A DNA stretch of 9,966 nucleotides from Fimenecus sp051881415 (GCA_051881415.1 JBJEPV010000103.1:1-9966); one strand, 5' to 3'. Shown: positions 1-6,048, counted from the first letter of the stretch. Notes: a model not told the origin generated them from the sequence alone. Numbers and translations are program-made.

Positions 1-1
1 A

Positions 2-152
2 CAGGGGACGGTTTATAGACAATCAGGGGACGGTTCTCTGATTGTGACTAAATGACACACGCCGAGGGGCGGGTTTTCCCCCGCCCCTCGGCATACAGAA
101 TATCGGCTACACCTACGGTGATGCAAAACACAGGGTACGGCTCTTTGATTGT
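2..152. repeat. Degenerate 22-nt repeat, three copies
   Basis: Copies begin at 2, 24 and 131. Copies 1 and 2 share CAGGGGACGGTT. Copies 2 (24-45) and 3 (131-152) match at 19 of 22 positions and both end in TGATTGT. Copy 2 forms an 8-bp hairpin, ACAATCAG (19-26) with CTGATTGT (38-45). No coding role is visible. It resembles short intergenic repeats of Clostridia; that assignment is from memory. Confidence 0.5.
61..92. repeat. GC-rich 13-bp perfect hairpin
   Basis: GCCGAGGGGCGGG (61-73) pairs perfectly with CCCGCCCCTCGGC (80-92) around a 6-nt loop. Neither side is followed by a T-run, so it is not a canonical rho-independent terminator. It could be a palindromic repeat unit or the end of an upstream transcript outside the window. 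Confidence 0.6.
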
Positions 153-212
153 TTGTGCGACAATCTTGTGCGATATTGAAAAAAATAATATTTGTTACGA
201 ACGGAGGGCATT

Positions 213-1514
213 ATGTGGTTTCAAAACAAATATCAAACCCCCGGCAAAAACTATACCATTCCGCAAATTGATTTAAGCGTTCCGCCTGAGCATTTGGACG
301 AAGGCTTACGCTACCTGTTCACCCCGTCCACGGTGGACGAGGGGCAGGGGTATTTAGGGCACCCCGATTCGGTGCTCCTTAAAAACGGCGATATTCTGAC
401 CTTTTTCCCCGAGGGGCACGGCAAGGGCAGAACGCTGTCGCGCATCAGCCACGACGGCGGCAAAACCTATCCCGATACGATTGAAAACCCGCCGAAAAGT
501 TGGGCAACCTCGCTTGAAACGCCGACGGTGTACCGCTTGGAATTTACCGAACGAGACTGGGCAGACAAACTGATTTTAATTTGCGGCAACCCGAAATGGC
601 CGGGCGTGCCCACGCCGGGCGGCTTCAATGTGTCGCTTTCGTCGGACGAGGGCAAAACTTGGAGCGAATACGAATTGTTTTACGGCTACGAGAGCAAAGA
701 CTTTTCCTGCACGCCGATTGTGCCGATGAGTTCTTTGACCAAGCTCAAAGAAAACGGCAAATTCGTCGACAAATGGATGGGGCTGTTCCACGAATGTGTG
801 CCGGGCAGACGGTTTGTCAATTATAAAACGATTTTAACCTTTGACGACGCGGGCAATATGCATTGGTCAAAGCCCGAACGGTATTTCAAAGCCTACCGCG
901 GGATGGAGAAAAACTCGAACATGTGCGAAGTCGAGTGCGTGCGTTCGGACGGCGGCACGGGCGACGAGTTGATGCTCATTACCAGAAGCAACACGAAAAA
1001 AATCAATTCGCTTTTGAGTTTTTCGCGTGATGAGGGCAAAACCTGGTCAAAACCCGTCGAAGCGCCCGCCGCGCTCAACGGCGAACGCCACCATGCGGAG
1101 TGGCTCCCCGACGGACGGTTGTTCATCACCTTCCGTTCCATTGAACGCGACGCGCAGAAACTCTCGAAAAATTACGAAAAAAAGACGATGCATTGGTATT
1201 CCGAAGGCTGGATTGCGTGGGTCGGCACTTACGACGACCTGAAAAACGGGCGCGAGGGGCAGTATCGCTTAAAAATCGCCCATACCTATTTGAACAACCA
1301 AACCGCGCCGTGCATTACCGCCAATGCGGATACGGGCTACTGCGGCAATGTGGTGCTCCCCGACGGCACGGTTGTCACTTCGTCTTACGGCATCTTCTCC
1401 ACCGAGCAGAAAGAAAGCGGCACCTATTCGACCGACAAGGGCAAACAGGTCCGCAAAACCTATATTATTTCCAAACGCATTCGTTTGGAGGACGCGGAAA
1501 AATTGCTGAAATAA
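213..1514 (+). CDS. BNR/Asp-box sialidase-superfamily protein, cytoplasmic
   Basis: A 433-aa protein with a predicted six-bladed beta-propeller of the sialidase superfamily. Three Asp boxes (S-x-D-x-G-x-T-W/Y) are visible: S79-Y86, S143-W150 and S271-W278. The segment around E239/E241 to R258 (a Cys-Glu-Val-Glu stretch, then ITRSN) resembles the glutamate and second-arginine region of sialidases, and R308 in LFITFRS could be a third. The usual N-terminal R-I-P motif is absent; GHPDS (49-53) sits where it would be expected. There is no signal peptide, so the protein is likely cytoplasmic and may act on imported sugar or glycoside, or may not be a sialidase at all. ATG 213 is chosen over TTG 192 because GGAGGG (203-208) lies just upstream of it and would be inside the longer ORF. 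The DUF218 gene follows after 18 bp, so the two are probably co-transcribed. Substrate unknown. Confidence 0.75.
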   Translation: MWFQNKYQTPGKNYTIPQIDLSVPPEHLDEGLRYLFTPSTVDEGQGYLGHPDSVLLKNGDILTFFPEGHGKGRTLSRISHDGGKTYPDTIENPPKSWATSLETPTVYRLEFTERDWADKLILICGNPKWPGVPTPGGFNVSLSSDEGKTWSEYELFYGYESKDFSCTPIVPMSSLTKLKENGKFVDKWMGLFHECVPGRRFVNYKTILTFDDAGNMHWSKPERYFKAYRGMEKNSNMCEVECVRSDGGTGDELMLITRSNTKKINSLLSFSRDEGKTWSKPVEAPAALNGERHHAEWLPDGRLFITFRSIERDAQKLSKNYEKKTMHWYSEGWIAWVGTYDDLKNGREGQYRLKIAHTYLNNQTAPCITANADTGYCGNVVLPDGTVVTSSYGIFSTEQKESGTYSTDKGKQVRKTYIISKRIRLEDAEKLLK

Positions 1515-1519
1515 TCTGT

Positions 1520-1526
1520 GGGAGGG
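1520..1526 (+). promoter_or_regulatory. Ribosome binding site fixing the DUF218 start
   Basis: GGGAGGGG-type Shine-Dalgarno, about 6 nt before ATG 1533. An in-frame GTG at 1518 overlaps the site itself, which rules out the longer reading. Confidence 0.7.
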
Positions 1527-1532
1527 GAAAAT

Positions 1533-2318
1533 ATGGAAAAGGCAAAAAAGCGCCTTTCCAAAGGCAGAATTTGCGGGATTTTCCTCGGCGCGGTGATTTT
1601 CATATTGTTTACGCCGCTTGTTTCGTTCGTGTTGAACAGCGGGTCGGTTTTCGGTATGGCGGTTGGGATTTTGATTGTGCTTTGCGCCGTGTTTTCTCCG
1701 AAAATCAAAGGCTTTTTGCAAAATTGCCGAAAATCCGCAGGCGGCAAGGTTTTGCTTAGTGTCGGCGCGGTTTTGTTGACAGCAATTTGCCTTTGGGCAA
1801 TCACCGTTACGGTGCTTGTGGTGCGCGGGTTTGCCGCCTCTGCCGAAATTCCCGAAAATTCCCCCGCCGTGGTGCTCGGCTGTGCGGTGAACGGCGAAAA
1901 ACCGAGCGCAATGCTAAAAAAGCGCATTGACGCGGCGTATGACTATTTGACCGAAAATCCGCAGGCGGTGTGTATCCTTTCGGGCGGCAAGGGCGACGGC
2001 GAGAATATCTCCGAAGCGCGGTGTATGTATAACGCGCTGACGGAAAAAGGCATTGCTCCCGAACGGCTGTATTTGGAGGAAAACTCCACCACCACCGCCG
2101 AAAATATGCAATATTCCAAACAGATTTTGACGGAAAAGGGATTGGGCGATACGGTGGTGCTCATTACCACCGATTTTCACCAGTTCCGCGCAGGGCTGCT
2201 TGCCGAAAAACAGGGCTTGCAAACCTATAATGTCAGTGCGCGCTCGGGCGTGTTCGCCCTGCCGACCTTTATCGTCCGCGAATGGTTTACTTTCGTTGGG
2301 TATTTTTTTGAGCGATAA
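1533..2318 (+). CDS. DUF218 (SanA/YdcF-like) membrane protein
   Basis: A 261-aa protein. Three hydrophobic segments lie near the N-terminus (about 14-34, 39-55 and 72-97), followed by a soluble DUF218 domain (about 112-261). Family motifs are present: VVLGCAV (113-119), ILSGGKGDGE (148-157) followed by ISEA, the LEENSTTTAEN stretch (181-191), and ITTDFHQFRA (211-220). Family members include E. coli SanA, YdcF and ElyC, linked to envelope or peptidoglycan integrity, but the biochemical activity of most is not established. The DUF218 domain probably follows directly after the third membrane segment. It is the second gene of a two-gene operon with the sialidase-fold protein and is followed 20 bp downstream by a terminator. 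The family call is firm; the function is not. Confidence 0.88.
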   Translation: MEKAKKRLSKGRICGIFLGAVIFILFTPLVSFVLNSGSVFGMAVGILIVLCAVFSPKIKGFLQNCRKSAGGKVLLSVGAVLLTAICLWAITVTVLVVRGFAASAEIPENSPAVVLGCAVNGEKPSAMLKKRIDAAYDYLTENPQAVCILSGGKGDGENISEARCMYNALTEKGIAPERLYLEENSTTTAENMQYSKQILTEKGLGDTVVLITTDFHQFRAGLLAEKQGLQTYNVSARSGVFALPTFIVREWFTFVGYFFER

Positions 2319-2338
2319 CAGAAAACAGATATCAGAAT

Positions 2339-2370
2339 CCCCGCCCTGTTATAGGGCGGGGATTTGTTTG
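2339..2370 (+). terminator. Rho-independent terminator of the sialidase-like/DUF218 operon
   Basis: CCCCGCCCT (2339-2347) pairs perfectly with AGGGCGGGG (2353-2361) around GTTAT, followed by the T-rich ATTTGTTTG. It starts 20 bp after the DUF218 stop. Its GC-rich arms resemble the neighbouring repeat modules, so the terminator may itself derive from one. Confidence 0.8.
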
Positions 2371-2406
2371 TCCTTTGCGTGTTCGCGGGGTTTGCTGTGT
2401 TTTGCC

Positions 2407-2451
2407 CCTCCGTCACGGCTACGCCGTGCCACCTCCCCAATAAATGGGGAG
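2407..2451. repeat. Palindromic repeat module (CACGGC / CTCCCC)
   Basis: Two adjacent hairpins: CACGGC-TAC-GCCGTG (2414-2428) and CTCCCC-AATAAAT-GGGGAG (2433-2451). From memory this matches an abundant intergenic repeat of gut Clostridia, whose reverse-strand translation gives peptides like RWHGxAVTEG. No RNA or protein function is assigned. Confidence 0.75.
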
Positions 2452-2452
2452 A

Positions 2453-2554
2453 TTTACGGAACGGTCAAGACCGTTCCCTACGCACGCAATATATTTTTTC
2501 GCGTAGTGGCGGGCTTCCACGCCCGCATAAAATTTCATCAAAATCCACGGGCGG
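2453..2554. repeat. Composite repeat, copy 1
   Basis: Starts TTTACGGAAC, with the hairpin GGAACGGTC-AA-GACCGTTCC (2458-2477), then TACGCAC (2479-2485), an AT-rich linker, the hairpin GCGGGC-TTCCAC-GCCCGC (2509-2526), CATCAAAAT (2536-2544) and CGGGCGG (2548-2554). The same landmarks recur in the same order at 6178-6281, with a different second hairpin. Confidence 0.75.
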
Positions 2555-2584
2555 GCGCGGATTTTCTCCGAAAACGGGCACCTT

Positions 2585-2732
2585 ACGGCGGGAGCAAGCC
2601 CCCGCCCTACTTTATTATAGCGGACATTTCCCCTGTCAGGGGAATCACCCGCCCCTACGAACGGGCGCGCAATGCACGCCCCTACGCTCGTATTGTATTT
2701 TATGCGTAGGGAACGCCATTGCCCGTTCCGTC
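2585..2732. repeat. Run of further short palindromic modules
   Basis: Visible units are GGCGGG...CCCGCC (2587-2606), TTCCCCT-GTC-AGGGGAA (2628-2644), GGGCG...CGCCC (2663-2681), and a degenerate copy of the GTAGGGAACG...CGTTCCGTC hairpin (about 2705-2732). They are joined by CCTACG/CGTAGG-type sequences. They look like nested or tandem insertions of small non-coding repeats. Confidence 0.65.
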
Positions 2733-2753
2733 AATTACACCCACAAACCCCAA

Positions 2754-2845
2754 TTTGTCATTCTGAACGAAGTGAAGAATCTCGAACAGCACAAAATAAA
2801 ACTATACGGCACGAGATTCTTCGCCTGACGGCGCAGAATGACAAA
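2754..2845. repeat. Long inverted-repeat element (CATTCTGAACGAAG type)
   Basis: Outer arms TTTGTCATTCTG (2754-2765) and CAGAATGACAAA (2834-2845) are perfect complements. Inner arms GAAGAATCTCG (2774-2784) and CGAGATTCTTC (2812-2822) also match perfectly. Between outer and inner arms the two sides differ in sequence and length. From memory this is a widely distributed bacterial intergenic repeat, frequently mis-annotated as short proteins containing CHSERSEES or VILNEVKNL. Confidence 0.85.
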
Positions 2846-2883
2846 AATTTTTCGAGCGCGCGGGGATTTTCGCATACGGCGAC

Positions 2884-2917
2884 AAAAAACAAGGGTACGG
2901 CAAAAACCGTACCCTTG
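2884..2917 (-). terminator. Rho-independent terminator of gap
   Basis: On the - strand, an 11-bp perfect stem (2917-2907 with 2900-2890; CAAGGGTACGG with CCGTACCCTTG) and a 6-nt loop, followed by six T (2889-2884). It begins about 24 bp after the gap stop codon. Confidence 0.92.
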
Positions 2918-2940
2918 CAAAATCTGTATTTTGATTTTTC

Positions 2941-3978
2941 TTACGCAAGCTCTGCGAAGTATTTGATGGTGCGGACCATCTGGCTGGTGTAGGAGTTTTC
3001 GTTGTCATACCACGAAACAACCTGTACCTCATAGAGGTCGTCCGCAATCTTCGCAACCATAGTCTGGGTTGCATCGAACAAAGAGCCGAAGCGCATACCG
3101 ATAACATCGGAGGAAACAATCGGGTCTTCGTTGTAGCCGAAGCTCTCGGAAGCCGCCGCTTTCATTGCCGCGTTGATGCCCTCTTTGGTCACATCAGCAC
3201 CTTTGACAACTGCGGTCAAAATGGTGGTGGAGCCGGTCGGAACGGGCACGCGCTGTGCGGAACCGATGAGTTTGCCGTTGAGTTCCGGAATAACCAAGCC
3301 AATCGCTTTTGCGGCACCGGTGGAGTTCGGAACGATGTTTGCAGCGCCTGCGCGTGCACGGCGAAGGTCGCCTTTTCTGTGCGGGCCGTCCAAAATCATC
3401 TGGTCGCCGGTGTATGCGTGAATGGTGCTCATGATACCGCTCTGAATCGGTGCATAGTCGTTAAGAGCCTTTGCCATGGGCGCCAAGCAGTTGGTGGTGC
3501 AGGAAGCCGCGGAAATGATGGTGTCATCAGCGGTGAGGGTGTTTTCGTTTACGCTGTAAACGATGGTTTTCAGGTCATTGCCTGCGGGTGCGGAAATAAC
3601 AACTTTCTTTGCGCCTGCGTCAATGTGTGCCTGGGATTTGTCTTTCGAGCAGTAGAAACCGGTGCATTCAAGAACAACGTCCACGCCGATTTCGCCCCAG
3701 GGGAGCTCTGCCGCGTTTGCTTTCGCATAGATTTTGAGGGTTTTGCCGTCCACGGTGATGGTGCCTGCTTCATCGTCAGCGGAAACGGTGTGTGCCGCTT
3801 CGCCGATTTTGCCGCAGTAACCGCCCTGTGCGGTGTCATACTTCAAAAGATGTGCAAGCATCGAGGGCTTGGTAAGGTCGTTGATGGCAACGACTTCATA
3901 GCCTTCTGCGCCGAACATCTGTCTGAATGCGAGACGGCCGATACGACCGAACCCATTGATTGCTACTTTAACTGCCAT
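2941..3978 (-). CDS. gap: Glyceraldehyde-3-phosphate dehydrogenase, type I
   Basis: A 345-aa cytoplasmic enzyme that catalyses NAD-dependent oxidative phosphorylation of glyceraldehyde-3-phosphate to 1,3-bisphosphoglycerate in glycolysis. The Rossmann dinucleotide site INGFGRIGR (7-15) and the acidic residue D34 in AINDLTK, which favours NAD over NADP, are present. The catalytic motif ASCTTNCLAP places the nucleophile at C160, and H187 in STIHAYTGDQ is the general base. Substrate-loop residues HRKGDLRRARAGAANIVPNS and the C-terminal WYDNENSYTSQM are intact. Length is near the usual 330-345. ATG 3978 is preferred because GGAGGTAAT on the - strand (3991-3983) precedes it; the longer TTG reading from 3993 would include that ribosome binding site. 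It is a single-gene unit with its own promoter and terminator. The identification is secure. Confidence 0.98.
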   Translation of the reverse strand: MAVKVAINGFGRIGRLAFRQMFGAEGYEVVAINDLTKPSMLAHLLKYDTAQGGYCGKIGEAAHTVSADDEAGTITVDGKTLKIYAKANAAELPWGEIGVDVVLECTGFYCSKDKSQAHIDAGAKKVVISAPAGNDLKTIVYSVNENTLTADDTIISAASCTTNCLAPMAKALNDYAPIQSGIMSTIHAYTGDQMILDGPHRKGDLRRARAGAANIVPNSTGAAKAIGLVIPELNGKLIGSAQRVPVPTGSTTILTAVVKGADVTKEGINAAMKAAASESFGYNEDPIVSSDVIGMRFGSLFDATQTMVAKIADDLYEVQVVSWYDNENSYTSQMVRTIKYFAELA

Positions 3979-4020
3979 TGGGATTACCTCCAAAAATAAT
4001 ATTTATTTTTTTGCGATACT

Positions 4021-4049
4021 ATTCTATAACGGAACGGCAAAATTTGCAA
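4021..4049 (-). promoter_or_regulatory. Sigma-A promoter of gap
   Basis: On the - strand, -35 TTGCAA (4049-4044), a 17-nt spacer and -10 TAGAAT (4026-4021), about 40 bp upstream of the gap start and its ribosome binding site. Confidence 0.7.
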
Positions 4050-4106
4050 GAACTTTCGGGAAATTTCTGCCGTGTTGTGAAAACTTTGTCAAACTGCCTA
4101 AAATAA

Positions 4107-4135
4107 TTGGTAAATCCGCGCGGGTTGGGTATGCT
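4107..4135 (+). promoter_or_regulatory. Possible promoter for the orphan ATPase ORF
   Basis: TTGGTA (4107-4112), a 17-nt spacer, then TATGCT (4130-4135), each 4 of 6 to consensus. It would give a leader of roughly 40-60 nt. Other AT-rich -10-like sequences (TATAAA, TATACA) lie closer to the ORF, so the assignment is weak. Confidence 0.3.
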
Positions 4136-4182
4136 ATTGCTATATGAATTAGTATAAACCCGAACAGCCGCAGTATACATTT

Positions 4183-4932
4183 TTGAAAAGGGGGATTCTT
4201 CAAACGGAACTTTTAGACGCTTTACATCGGTTGGAGGCGGACTTTGCCGAGCACGCACAAAACGGCACCGTCCGCGCCGACCTGCAAACTTATTTTGACG
4301 CGCTGTGTATTGCCGAGCAAAACACCCCCTCAGCGGAACTGCTTGCGGCGCGCGTCGGCGGCTTGCGGCTGTTGCGCACCTTACAAAACCGCACACCGCC
4401 GCAAACTGCCGCCCCGCCAATGTGTTTGCCGCTGTCCGCCCTTTGTGAAAGTGCGGCTTTTTGCGCGGATTTGCTGTGCAAAGAAACACAAAAGCGTGTG
4501 TTTTTCACGGGCGAACCCCATATTACCGCCGCCTGCCGCCCGCAGGCGGCTTTGTGGGCGACGCTCAATCTGCTCTCCAACGCCCTGCAGTACAGCGCGG
4601 GACGGTATGTTTTTATCGATACGGCATCGGTCGGCAACAGGGCGGTGCTGACCGTGGCAAGCGAGGGGGATTTCCCCGTTTCCGTTTTTTATGCGGCGCA
4701 AAAGCACCAAGGCGGCGGGCTGTGGTTTGCCGCGCAAACCGCGCGTTTACACGGCGGTACGGTGTATTTGATACAATCCAACGGCTTTACCGCGGTGCGG
4801 CTTCCGCTCCCTGCCGTGAAAGCGTCTTTGCCGCAATGGGCATTGCCCGATTTTACGGATTGGCTTGCCGACGGGCTTTCGCCGATTTACACCGCGCTTT
4901 GCGACAGTATTTTTCCGAACGCCACCCTATAA
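4183..4932 (+). CDS. Orphan histidine-kinase-type ATPase-like protein, start uncertain
   Basis: About 249 aa if read from TTG 4183. The C-terminal half resembles a GHKL/HATPase_c domain: an N-box-like LNLLSNALQYS (128-138) and a G2-box-like GGGLWFAAQTARLHGG (177-192), followed by a final strand TAVRLPLP (203-210) and an extension of about 38 residues. The D-x-G-x-G (G1) motif is missing: VASEGDF (158-164) stands in its place. The region before the ATPase domain (about 5-105) has no recognisable H-box with a phospho-accepting histidine, and there is no sensor, membrane segment or adjacent response regulator. A strong AAAAGGGGG (4186-4194) lies inside the reading frame just after TTG 4183, and no ATG, GTG or TTG follows at a suitable distance; the next TTG is 4231. 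It may use an unusual start, be an anti-sigma- or regulator-like relic, or be decaying. Divergent from gap. Confidence 0.55.
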   Translation: MKRGILQTELLDALHRLEADFAEHAQNGTVRADLQTYFDALCIAEQNTPSAELLAARVGGLRLLRTLQNRTPPQTAAPPMCLPLSALCESAAFCADLLCKETQKRVFFTGEPHITAACRPQAALWATLNLLSNALQYSAGRYVFIDTASVGNRAVLTVASEGDFPVSVFYAAQKHQGGGLWFAAQTARLHGGTVYLIQSNGFTAVRLPLPAVKASLPQWALPDFTDWLADGLSPIYTALCDSIFPNATL

Positions 4933-5032
4933 AATGCGGTAAAAGCGCGCAATCCGATTGAAAAACTGCCCGCCGCACCGCAAAAACAGCCGAAATTCGG
5001 CAAAATCCGCATTTTTCGGGCAAAATTGTCCG

Positions 5033-5061
5033 TTGCGGTTCTTTTGAACCTGTGATATAAT
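5033..5061 (+). promoter_or_regulatory. Extended -10 promoter of the DUF1836-YbjQ operon
   Basis: -35 TTGCGG (5033-5038), a 17-nt spacer ending in TGA, and a perfect -10 TATAAT (5056-5061), giving an extended TGnTATAAT. It sits 27 bp upstream of ATG 5089, with AGGAGG at 5076-5081, so the leader is short. Confidence 0.85.
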
Positions 5062-5088
5062 CAAATCACATCAAAAGGAGGAGATAAG

Positions 5089-5652
5089 ATGTTAAGAACA
5101 GTCCCGGGGACGGTCTTGCCGTGGACGGACGGCTTACAGCAAAATGCGTTTGCGGTGCTCTCGCCCGTATTGGCGGTAACAAAGGGCTTGACATTAAGCC
5201 AACTGCGGGAGCTGACGGGCTTGGAGGGCTCAACCATTCAAAATTGGGTAAAGCGCGGCTGGGTGGAGCGTCCGACGGGCAAGCGCTACGGCGAACAGCA
5301 GATTGTGCGCATTGTGATTATCAATATGTTGCGAAACTCCATGCAGCTTGACAAAATCATTGCGCTGATGACCTACATAAACGGGCAGGTCGATGACCGC
5401 AGTGACGACATCATCCCCGACCGCGAGTTGTTCAGTCTTTTGTGCGCCGTCATTCACGAGGCGGACGAACAGCAAACCACAAACCGCGAAAAATTGGCGG
5501 AAATTATCGAACAGCATCTTACGCAATACCGCGGGCCGAACGCGGATTCCAAGGAAAAACTCGAACGCGCCGTGCTGTGTATGGTTTTGGGGTATGTTGC
5601 CTCGGAACTGAAAAAACAGGCGGATACGGAATACGATAAGCTGGGCTTATAA
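5089..5652 (+). CDS. DUF1836 domain protein, MerR-like DNA-binding
   Basis: A 187-aa protein of the DUF1836 family, common in Firmicutes and related to MerR-type helix-turn-helix proteins. The predicted helix-turn-helix spans about 33-60 (GLTLSQLRELTGL, then STIQNWVKRGWV), followed by a wing-like RPTGKRYGEQQ (61-71) and the family stretch IVIINMLRNSMQLDKI (75-90). An acidic VDDRSDDIIPDRELF segment (101-115) leads into a helical C-terminal half (about 116-187). There is no signal peptide or membrane segment, so it is probably a cytoplasmic transcription regulator of unknown target. The start is supported by AGGAGG seven bases upstream. The YbjQ-family gene follows after 22 bp with its own strong ribosome binding site, and the two share a terminator. 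The family call is firm; ligand and regulon are unknown. Confidence 0.9.
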   Translation: MLRTVPGTVLPWTDGLQQNAFAVLSPVLAVTKGLTLSQLRELTGLEGSTIQNWVKRGWVERPTGKRYGEQQIVRIVIINMLRNSMQLDKIIALMTYINGQVDDRSDDIIPDRELFSLLCAVIHEADEQQTTNREKLAEIIEQHLTQYRGPNADSKEKLERAVLCMVLGYVASELKKQADTEYDKLGL

Positions 5653-5674
5653 ACATATAAAAGGAGGCATACAT

Positions 5675-5992
5675 ATGATTTTAACCACAACACCGAATGT
5701 AGAGGGCTATCCCGTGAAAAGCTATTTGGGGCTGGTTTGCGGCGAGGTGATTTCCGGCGTGGATTTCGTCAAGGATTTTACCGCGGGGCTTACCAACCTT
5801 TTCGGCGGCCGTTCGGGCTCCTACGAAAAAGAGCTGATTGAAGCACGCGAGCAGGCAGTCAACGAGATGGCACAGCGCGCCGCGCAAATGGGCGCAAACG
5901 CGATTATCGGCATTGATATTGATTACGAGGTATTAGGGCAAGGCGGCAATATGCTGATGGTGACCGCCTCGGGCACAGCAGTGACGATTTGA
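5675..5992 (+). CDS. YbjQ/UPF0145 family protein
   Basis: A 105-aa protein, the usual length for the YbjQ/UPF0145 (DUF74) family of small cytoplasmic oligomer-forming proteins, sometimes labelled putative heavy-metal-binding. Family features are visible: ILTTTPNVEGY (2-12), YLGLVCGEVISGVDFVKDF (17-35), the loop FGGRSGSYE (43-51), a central helix of EAREQAVNEMAQRAAQMGANA type (57-77) and IIGIDIDYEVLG (78-89). AAAGGAGG (5660-5667) lies seven bases before the ATG. It is the second gene of the DUF1836 operon and is closed by a strong terminator. Biochemical function is not known for the family, and a metal-binding role is not evident from the residues here. Confidence 0.93.
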   Translation: MILTTTPNVEGYPVKSYLGLVCGEVISGVDFVKDFTAGLTNLFGGRSGSYEKELIEAREQAVNEMAQRAAQMGANAIIGIDIDYEVLGQGGNMLMVTASGTAVTI

Positions 5993-6017
5993 ATGCGGAT
6001 GTTCGGGAACAAAACCG

Positions 6018-6048
6018 ACCCGGGTGTGCATGGCACACCCGGGTTTTT
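6018..6048 (+). terminator. Rho-independent terminator of the DUF1836-YbjQ operon
   Basis: CCCGGGTGTGC (6019-6029) pairs perfectly with GCACACCCGGG (6033-6043), extended by A6018-T6044. The apical loop is a tight ATG, and the T-run is 6044-6048. It lies 26 bp after the ybjQ-like stop codon. Confidence 0.92.

Larger units (their letters stand above)
2319..2940. other. Gene-free convergent intergenic region
   Basis: This 622-bp stretch between DUF218 (+) and gap (-) carries no credible gene. It contains the + strand terminator, a run of at least eight palindromic modules (2407-2845) and the gap terminator. Apparent ORFs across it encode peptides typical of translated repeats, such as CHSERSEES, FVILNEVKNL and RWHGVAVTEG. 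Confidence 0.85.

Noticed and set aside
52..276. 74-codon ORF at the left end
   Set aside because: It runs through the 61-92 hairpin, lacks a ribosome binding site and overlaps the start of the sialidase-like gene.
1193..1759. 188-codon ORF overlapping the sialidase-like and DUF218 genes
   Set aside because: It is a shadow frame of two well-supported genes, rich in Arg and Cys, with no motif or ribosome binding site.
2407..2732. Possible CRISPR array
   Set aside because: The palindromic modules differ from one another, are irregularly spaced and lack unique spacers of constant length; no cas gene is present.
2364..2992. Overlapping ORFs of 106-169 codons across the intergenic region, on both strands
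   Set aside because: They translate palindromic repeats (CHSERSEES, VILNEVKNL, RWHGVAVTEG peptides), have no ribosome binding sites and overlap terminators and each other.
3379..3999. 206-codon + strand ORF antisense to gap
   Set aside because: Shadow of the highly conserved gap gene; no start signal and a composition typical of antisense frames.
4931..5016. Terminator after the orphan ATPase ORF
   Set aside because: AAAATGCGG (4931-4939) and CCGCATTTT (5007-5015) are complementary but 67 nt apart, and no compact stem with a T-run is seen.
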